Shown here: positions 58,255-64,000 of the stretch, piece after piece
Position numbering within the stretch: the first letter of the stretch is position 1
How the letters are laid out: each line of letters begins with the position of its first letter
DNA from: Lamellibrachia satsuma
Lineage: Eukaryota > Annelida > Polychaeta > Sabellida > Siboglinidae
Reading direction: 5' to 3'
DNA: 64,000 nt
Assembly (NCBI GenBank): GCA_033239005.1
Contig: BSQZ01000011.1
Span: forward strand, 10,221,001-10,285,000
The notes under the pieces: generated by a model
The model's input: the letters and a program-made list of their open reading frames with translations, nothing else
Database searches by the model: none
Told to the model about the DNA's origin: nothing
Made by a program: the position numbers and the translations under genes

Positions 58255-59868
58255 CTCAGACAGGTCGCCAGTCGGGGCCGGGGGCGTGCCCGGGTTAGGG
58301 ACTCGTGTCTCGACGAACAGACGTAGCGAGCTGGCGCCACCGTGCAGAATGTCAAAGTGGGCAGGCGTTTGCCGCGTCACGCGAACAATTAGCGTAACAA
58401 CCGACCCGTTTATCGACGCATCTACCTGGGTGGCCCGTCCGATTAGCAGGCGCGTGCTTTCAGACAGGTAAGACGGGTTTTGCGACAGGCGTTCGCGAAG
58501 ATGTCGCCGCTTTCTTTGCCACTGTCCGACACATTGTGCAGTTGGACATGTATCAGACAATGGCGCGCCGTTATTTTGGAGCGAGCCAAATCGGCCGGTC
58601 TCGACTTGCTACGAGTTCCCTGTCCACTGAATGGTCAGTCAGGCACTTAGATGGCGCCAGCCGAGTGTGGAGTGGACGGAAACGCTCTCACGGAGGTGAC
58701 ACTTAATTCATCACCGTCAGGTGTCACCAGATGAACGACCCAAGATCGTGGTCAACGAACTACCTGGGTGCCACCTGAAACTTTCCCGAGAGCTACACGA
58801 AAACTACCTGAAACTTTCCCGAGAGCTACCTGAAACTTTCCCGAGAGCTACCTGGGAGCTACCTGAAACTTTCCCGAGAGCTACACGAAAGCTGCCTGGG
58901 AGCTACCTGAGATCACGGAGCGCAATATACTCCACAATATCACGGACACCAAATACCTCTTTGAGAGCTCCATGAAATCACGGAACCAAGGAGCTCTCTG
59001 ATACCTCAACGAGTGAGATCACGAAAATCAATCATTGGGCTATGCCCCTTTGGCTTACTTTTTTTCCCTATGTAACATGTTGTACCACTACATGGTAGCC
59101 TAAGTCTCCCCTTGCGAGACACGCCACTGAATGCTAGAGTACGCTTTTCGGCACCAGGAGTCTTTTCTACTCCCATCTCACCCCAAGGATACGATACATG
59201 TGTTACCTCCATCCTTCCCTGTGCTCAACCAAACAGGTGATTATGCCACTGACAAATGACGCGAACATTAAACCATGTCCCGCTAACTAATTAATTTAGC
59301 TGTCCTTTAAATGAAACGGGAGTCCTTCACAAACTCGTTAGTCACGAACTTGTAGTTATAATCTATGTAGCATCCGGACATTTCGACCCCTGGGCAGACT
59401 TGTTTGAGGTGTACATTTGAAGGCCAATATTTCGAAGGATAGTAATTCAGACTAAGTACGGTGATTTTTCATGTGTATAAACATTGGTGTTAGTACCGTA
59501 TTTATCTGAGTCTCGTGTCTGTCTAGTAATATCACTGGGCCGAAATAAAATATTAAACCTGGTTTCGATGTGCCACATACGGGCAAAGCCAACGGTTTTT
59601 TTGAAACGATCACTAGCACTTCCTATGCCACGTACCAGTACTGAGTGAGCCGAGTGTGTTAGCAGGGTCGGGTAAACGGTGTGGGCTTATTGCAATTTGT
59701 CGGTCTGGGAAACGAACTTTCTGAGGACGTAAAACCTTTTTAACCGAAACGCTGCTGGTAAATGCATAAGGGATCTCTATAAAAACGGCATATTTGTCGT
59801 TATATTTTCAAAGTACGCCAAATAGGCAACAAGACAGGAGCGCAGAGGTACGAAAAATATGACAACAA

Positions 59869-59874
59869 TTTATT
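59869..59874 (-). terminator. polyadenylation signal of hes-B
   Basis: AATAAA on the minus strand, about 150 nt after the stop and followed by T-rich sequence, predicts a short 3'UTR. Confidence 0.6.
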
Positions 59875-59960
59875 GTCAACATGGCATGTAAAGTAAACTA
59901 TGTAAAATAGTAATGTATGATCCCGGAAATCGAGCGTGAAAGTTTCAATGAATATGTACA

Positions 59961-59968
59961 TATCACAG
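59961..59968 (-). promoter_or_regulatory. K-box / miR-2-family seed match in the hes-B 3'UTR
   Basis: The minus strand reads CTGTGATA, 53 nt after the stop codon and before the AATAAA at 59869. This is the full 8-mer K-box that represses E(spl) and Brd family transcripts in insects through miR-2/13-type microRNAs. Confidence 0.5.
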
Positions 59969-60021
59969 AGTAGCAATGTTTATCAGATTCTGTCCTGAGA
60001 CTGGGTGATCATTATTGTTCT

Positions 60022-60741
60022 TCACCACGGCCGCCACATGGGCGAGTGGGCACTGTCCACATGCATAAGTCCGTGCGAACACTGGTGGTCACCACACGCT
60101 GGAGACATGGACGTTGACATGCGATACTTGGGCGACACATCCGGGGCATCTGCGCCGACCTTCGGACTGGTGCTTGTCGGGAATCTAGGTGACGTCACTT
60201 CCTTCGAGCGTGCGCAGAGGTTCGCCGTGTTGATGTAGAGCGGAATGGCGCTGTTCAGCATCGAGTCGTTCCGTGTGTCGGTGGCCGGGGCCGGGTGACT
60301 GCACGGCGTCGGAGACGTCCGTCGGGCGGACTCGGTCGGCAACGAGGCGCACTCTGAGGGTGCAGTAAAACACGACCTGGCGACGATAACCGGAGACCCG
60401 GGCACCGACGACAGCTGCGTGGCATCGACTAGGGGAATGGCGCCGACCGACTGCAGCGCCGCCACGTGGGATGGTGTCGCACAACCGGCCAAGTGGTTCA
60501 TGAGTCTCGCGCGGGCGCTCTGGTCAAGTCCGTCCACCCTGTGCACGTATTTCCCGATCTCGACCGCGCACTCGTTGAACCCGCGGCGATAGTTCGTCAC
60601 CAGAGGCGCGTCCGTCGGCAAGCTCGTCACGCACTGAGGCTGTAGTACCTCCTTCTGCCGCTGCACGCGCTGCACGTTCCTCAGATGGTTGACGGTCATC
60701 TCGAGAATGTCGGCTTTTTCCATCTTAGAGTAGCGTGATTC
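60022..60741 (-). CDS. hes: hes-B coding exon 3 (helix 2, Orange domain, WRPW)
   Basis: This 720-nt exon begins [15 protein letters not shown] after the acceptor tttttccag and runs to WRPW and a stop. It corresponds to exons 3 and 4 of hes-A fused without an intron. Confidence 0.95.
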   Translation of the reverse strand, partial: ESRYSKMEKADILEMTVNHLRNVQRVQRQKEVLQPQCVTSLPTDAPLVTNYRRGFNECAVEIGKYVHRVDGLDQSARARLMNHLAGCATPSHVAALQSVGAIPLVDATQLSSVPGSPVIVARSCFTAPSECASLPTESARRTSPTPCSHPAPATDTRNDSMLNSAIPLYINTANLCARSKEVTSPRFPTSTSPKVGADAPDVSPKYRMSTSMSPACGDHQCSHGLMHVDSAHSPMWRPW

Positions 60742-62108
60742 CTGGAAAAACAAATTAATGAAACATTAGAATAATGCAACACGGATAATATTGTACACAC
60801 TAGGTACGCATCCGTAATTTATACGGTCTCTTGCACAGAAAGTTTTCCGATAATTTTATCAACAGAACAATTTCCTCAGAGTCGGTTCAGTCAACATGAA
60901 TTTGTTTACACAACATTATACACGGTTTATATAACTTAAAGCCGCACATCGCCGCTTAACACAGCGCATTGGTTTCGAACACGGAGCGGACGTGCCGGTG
61001 GCGTCGTGGGCCAAACACTAGAGGGACCCGACGGCCGGGAGCGTGAGAAAGCAGCCACGGCGACACGCCTCAGTGGCGCCCCATTGTGAGCAGCACAGAA
61101 AGCGAACGAGTCGCTGAATGGCGGGTGCAGCGACGCGAGGCAAGAAGTGTGCCGGGGCAAGCGACGCCGCGATGGGCGCTCACTTCGACGTGACCGCTTC
61201 GCCACGGGGGCCACTGACACATTCCCACACTCTCGGCGGCTCGGGGAAATGCGAGCCAAAATGTTAACTCGCAAATTCTCGCACGCCTGTTGGAATATGT
61301 ACCCAGCCGTGCTTTGATGCTGGGTTGTTTTGGGGTGACACGACGTACACAGACCATGCCACAAATTGCTACCCCTACAAATGTACACGAACTCATACAA
61401 ACTATGTTGCCTCACAAACAGCTGACAACAAATGACTAACTTCTCCTTATTCGGATTTCTCCGAATCACCAAACTGCAGTCAAGATTCTGCTTAACCGAT
61501 GTCAATAATAGTCAATACACTGGCCAACTACTGCGAATAGAGTATAAAGTTATCTAAGCCTAAGCTAAATGTAATGTAATGCATGGCAAAACTTACATCT
61601 TTATTCAGTGCCTCCAAAACCAGCGCCTTCAGTTGATTGAGCGATTCGTTGATACGATCCCGTCTTCGGCGTTCAATGATCGGCTTTTTGATCTGTAAAT
61701 GACATCATACGACATAAGCATCAGAAAAAATAAACGGTGTTCTCGGTTAAAACATGGCGTAAGTTCGCGGTGCTTGTTTACATTTCAAAGGCAACGTTGT
61801 TGTCACAATTCGAGGTAGTACGGATGTCGTAATAATAGTTGAATGTTTACAAAGTTGGCGGCGACAGCAACAAGCATCACTGCTACCAGAATACATCGTG
61901 TGTAACACTAATACCCACCAATACAACAACAACAGACACGTAGTGTCATGTACGTCTGTACTGTTGTCGAAGACAAAGTTCAACAACAACATGCTAAACC
62001 CAGTCACTATTGGTTCGAAACGACGAACCCAACACACGATAACTCAACGACGCTTACCTTTCTCACTTGCGCCGCCGAGACGCCACCACGGTGATGTTCC
62101 GTTGCCAT
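60022..62108 (-). CDS. hes: hes-B: HES-family bHLH-Orange-WRPW transcriptional repressor, three coding exons
   Basis: The CDS joins 60022..60741, 61597..61692 and 62058..62108 on the minus strand: 867 nt, 288 aa. Both introns are GT-AG and phase 0. The bHLH spans about residues 15-72. Its basic region [15 protein letters not shown] keeps the HES proline (P21) but has Asp where most HES proteins have Ala; Hes5 and Hey proteins share this Asp. Helix 2 contains [18 protein letters not shown]. The Orange domain is about 99-137 ([16 protein letters not shown]...ARLMNHL), a Ser/Pro/Thr-rich linker follows, and the last four residues are WRPW. The expected role is a nuclear Groucho-dependent repressor acting downstream of Notch. 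Helix 2 and the Orange domain share one exon, so the intron present in hes-A at the end of helix 2 is absent. The start at 62108 opens a 17-codon exon below a TATA box. The gene lies upstream of hes-A in the same orientation. Confidence 0.95.
61222..61229 (-). promoter_or_regulatory. TGTGGGAA Su(H)/CSL site in hes-B intron 2
   Basis: The minus strand reads TGTGGGAA, a weaker-class CSL core, inside the CpG-rich part of the 855-bp intron 60742-61596. Confidence 0.4.
61597..61692 (-). CDS. hes: hes-B coding exon 2 (basic region and helix 1)
   Basis: This 96-nt exon encodes [20 protein letters not shown] through LEALNKD. It is bounded by tttacag|ATC and GAT|gtaagt. Length and phase match hes-A exon 2. 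Confidence 0.95.
62058..62108 (-). CDS. hes: hes-B coding exon 1
   Basis: This 51-nt exon encodes [17 protein letters not shown], with donor AAAG|gtaagc, phase 0. As in hes-A, it ends just before the basic region. Confidence 0.88.
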
Positions 62109-62195
62109 TTCTCGTAAAGTTTCCAACTGATATCTCGACAACCTCTCCTATTCGACAGCTTCGTTTTTCTGCCTGTACAGGTACGCGTTGCGCCT

Positions 62196-62202
62196 CTTTA
62201 TA
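62196..62202 (-). promoter_or_regulatory. hes-B TATA box
   Basis: The minus strand reads GTATAAAGA, about 90 bp before the ATG, predicting a start site near 62170. A CCAAT box (plus strand 62278-62282) and a GC box (GGGCGGGGC, about 62305) lie upstream, as in the hes-A promoter. Confidence 0.75.
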
Positions 62203-62383
62203 CGCCACGCCGTCCGCGCAGCGTCGGCCCGCGGGCACGCCATCCCGTCGCGGGTTCGCTCCGTTGCGCGACGGCAGCCAATGAGCGGGCTGCGCGCGCC
62301 CGTGGGCGGGGCGAGTCGTCTGCCCCGGGTGTCAATCACGGTGCGCGCGCGTCGGCAACACGTGCCGATCTTTTGTCCGCGGC

Positions 62384-62391
62384 TGTGGGAA
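62384..62391 (+). promoter_or_regulatory. Su(H)/CSL site in the hes-B promoter region
   Basis: TGTGGGAA lies about 180 bp upstream of the TATA box. A CACGTG E-box at 62359-62364, next to it, is a possible HES autoregulatory site. Confidence 0.6.
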
Positions 62392-62546
62392 AACCACGCC
62401 CCGCACGCGCACTTCTAATCAGCGAAAGGTCCCCGTGTCTAGCTCGAGTAAACAGCGCGGCCGATAACGCCTCGCCCGAACACAAAGGCCAGGTATGCAC
62501 AGGTTGCTGATGCGTTCCGACCGACTGCTTAGGTATGTAAGCTGCT

Positions 62547-62554
62547 CGTGGGAA
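62547..62554 (+). promoter_or_regulatory. Su(H)/CSL site upstream of hes-B
   Basis: CGTGGGAA is a perfect CSL core about 350 bp upstream of the TATA box, within a CpG-rich stretch (62050-62860). Confidence 0.65.
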
Positions 62555-62559
62555 AATAG

Positions 62560-64000
62560 TTGGTCGCCGCGGAAATCGCTCATTATTTATCGGCGGCAGC
62601 GGCGCGGGTCGCGCAGCGTTTAGAGAGCGGCGCGCGACGAAAGGATATCTCGACGTCTGCGGCGCGACACTAAACGGACCCGGGTGGCGCTTCGCCTGCG
62701 ACATATGATCGCTGTCAATTACTTTTTACGCTCGCCCGACCGAAGGCCGTTCGCGGCGGTGATTGACGGCAGGCCCGAGAGCGCTTCGTCGCGGTTTGAA
62801 CGGTGTTTCGACTCTTGACCAGAGCCGCGTCATCTGTGGCCGCGTGCCGTAGGACGACCCGAACACGTTCTTGCGAGCGTTGTCTCAAGTATGCGTTTCG
62901 GAAATATTTCGGCATTCACGTGCCCAATCGAAACGTAGACAAACATCGTATATGCGGTGTAGCGCGCATATTGCATATTGTTATTTACTTAGCAATCTGA
63001 ACACATAGTGAACACGATCACCTTCCGCATTCATCCAAAATACACACCTTTAGGTCGACCCTTTTCCGCCGTGCGACAACATTCCCGGATTTTCATTGAC
63101 ACGTCATTTCCCAAGTTCTCTTGGCATTTACCGAAACTTTGCGAGACAACAGTAATTTCGGTTCAGTAGTATTTATGCCAAAATATCGCTTTTGAAATTA
63201 ATTTCACGGCCAGTAAATTAGCACCAGCGAGCAATAATGTAACACGCGCAAACAACTTCCAACACCCCGGCGCCTGCGGTAGCCGTCCTGGATCGAGTAG
63301 TTGCAGTTGCGCGCGCGTGTCGTCGTTACACGCACGTGCTCGGTCGTCCCAGCGCATTTGTTGGTGTTTGATATCGATCGCGTAAAAAAAAAACAGGCGC
63401 CGTTCCTGAATCACAGCCGCGAGTGAACGGTTTCCGGGCACCGCCTCTAGGTGGCGCCGGGTGTTCGTTTCTTTCTGGGAAGAGGCGGGTCGATTTCCAG
63501 GCCCACGCACACCTGTTTGTCGGGAGGGGGTCTGCCCCGACAAGTGCGTCGTCGGTGCTTTGACAAGACGAACGTACAAATTACCAAACCCACCCGGACG
63601 CAGTTACGCGCGCTTCCAAAGTCGTTCTGTCACGAACGATGACGCCATCGACAACATTCCCAGAGCAAGAAAATGGCGGCGATGGTAACCGAACGCTCCG
63701 GAACGCAGACTGACTCACGCGGTTTAGCGTCCTAAGAGAAGGCCACACAACGTCCAACAATGCGAAGCCATTATTTTATATAACGCCAGCGTTTAAATCA
63801 GTTCTAGTAGGGACGACATAAATCGGCGATAGATGGCTCTATGTGCATTTTTTTACAGAAAAGTCCGGTAATGGATGATTACGCGTGAAGGGAAAGAGAG
63901 AGTGTATTAATTCGGACGTTTGTCGATGCAGCACAAGCCATTATGCGTGTGCAATCGTGTCAGACAATAAGACGAGAAAAATAAGCGACCCCTCGTTGCG
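62560..64000. other. no gene; region upstream of hes-B
   Basis: CpG-rich at 62560-62860 and again at 63240-63700, with a CTCF-like motif at 63443. No exon was recognised before the window ends. Confidence 0.5.
63443..63458 (+). promoter_or_regulatory. CTCF-like motif
   Basis: GCCTCTAGGTGGCGCC fits the CTCF core. It lies 1.3 kb upstream of hes-B. Confidence 0.35.

Larger units (their letters stand above)
58092..60021. other. no gene; region 3' of hes-B
   Basis: CpG-rich at 58200-58620 with an E2F-type site and a CTCF-like CACTTAGATGGCGCC at 58644. 58770-58910 holds about six degenerate copies of cctgaaactttcccgagagc. Confidence 0.5.

Noticed and set aside
60005..60238. plus-strand frame of 77 codons
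   Set aside because: Antisense shadow of the hes-B last exon.

Overview
The window is eukaryotic nuclear DNA: long non-coding stretches, spliced genes with GT-AG introns, tRNA-derived SINEs, decayed non-LTR retrotransposons and an exceptional load of micro- and minisatellites. I place it in a bilaterian invertebrate. Lophotrochozoan-like repeats and a miR-2-type K-box site in a 3'UTR point weakly to a protostome, but the species cannot be fixed from the sequence.

Only two protein genes can be supported. Both lie on the minus strand in head-to-tail order, and both encode Hairy/Enhancer-of-split (HES) repressors: a proline-containing bHLH, an Orange domain and a C-terminal WRPW. Called here hes-A (35358-42928, four coding exons, 294 aa) and hes-B (60022-62108, three coding exons, 288 aa), they share two intron positions. 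hes-B lacks the third intron of hes-A. Each has a TATA box 80-95 bp before its ATG, with CCAAT and GC boxes. Together they form a small tandem Notch-target locus about 17 kb from promoter to neighbour.

The rest of the window is probably the regulatory domain of this locus plus repeats. Eight perfect CGTGGGAA sites (Su(H)/CSL, the Notch DNA-binding factor) and four TGTGGGAA sites are spread from 9.6 kb to 62.5 kb, mostly inside CpG-rich patches. Five of the eight share the 11-mer CGTGGGAAAGT, which is far more than chance. About a dozen CTCF-like motifs (CGCTAGRTGGCGC type) and three E2F-type TTTCCCGCCAA sites also occur.

Layout: 1-5.2 kb holds a 39-bp array, a non-LTR reverse-transcriptase relic whose own codons expanded into about 65 copies of a 23-bp minisatellite, and a 29-bp array. 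7-8.7 kb holds a dispersed repeat and a G-rich 23-bp array. 10-13.4 kb holds a second RT relic split by an insertion, a SINE and a large palindrome. 15-34 kb is gene desert with CpG-rich patches, satellites and a CR1-like relic. 35-43 kb is hes-A. 45.6-47 kb is a 36-bp array. 50-58 kb is gene desert with arrays and SINEs. 60-62 kb is hes-B.
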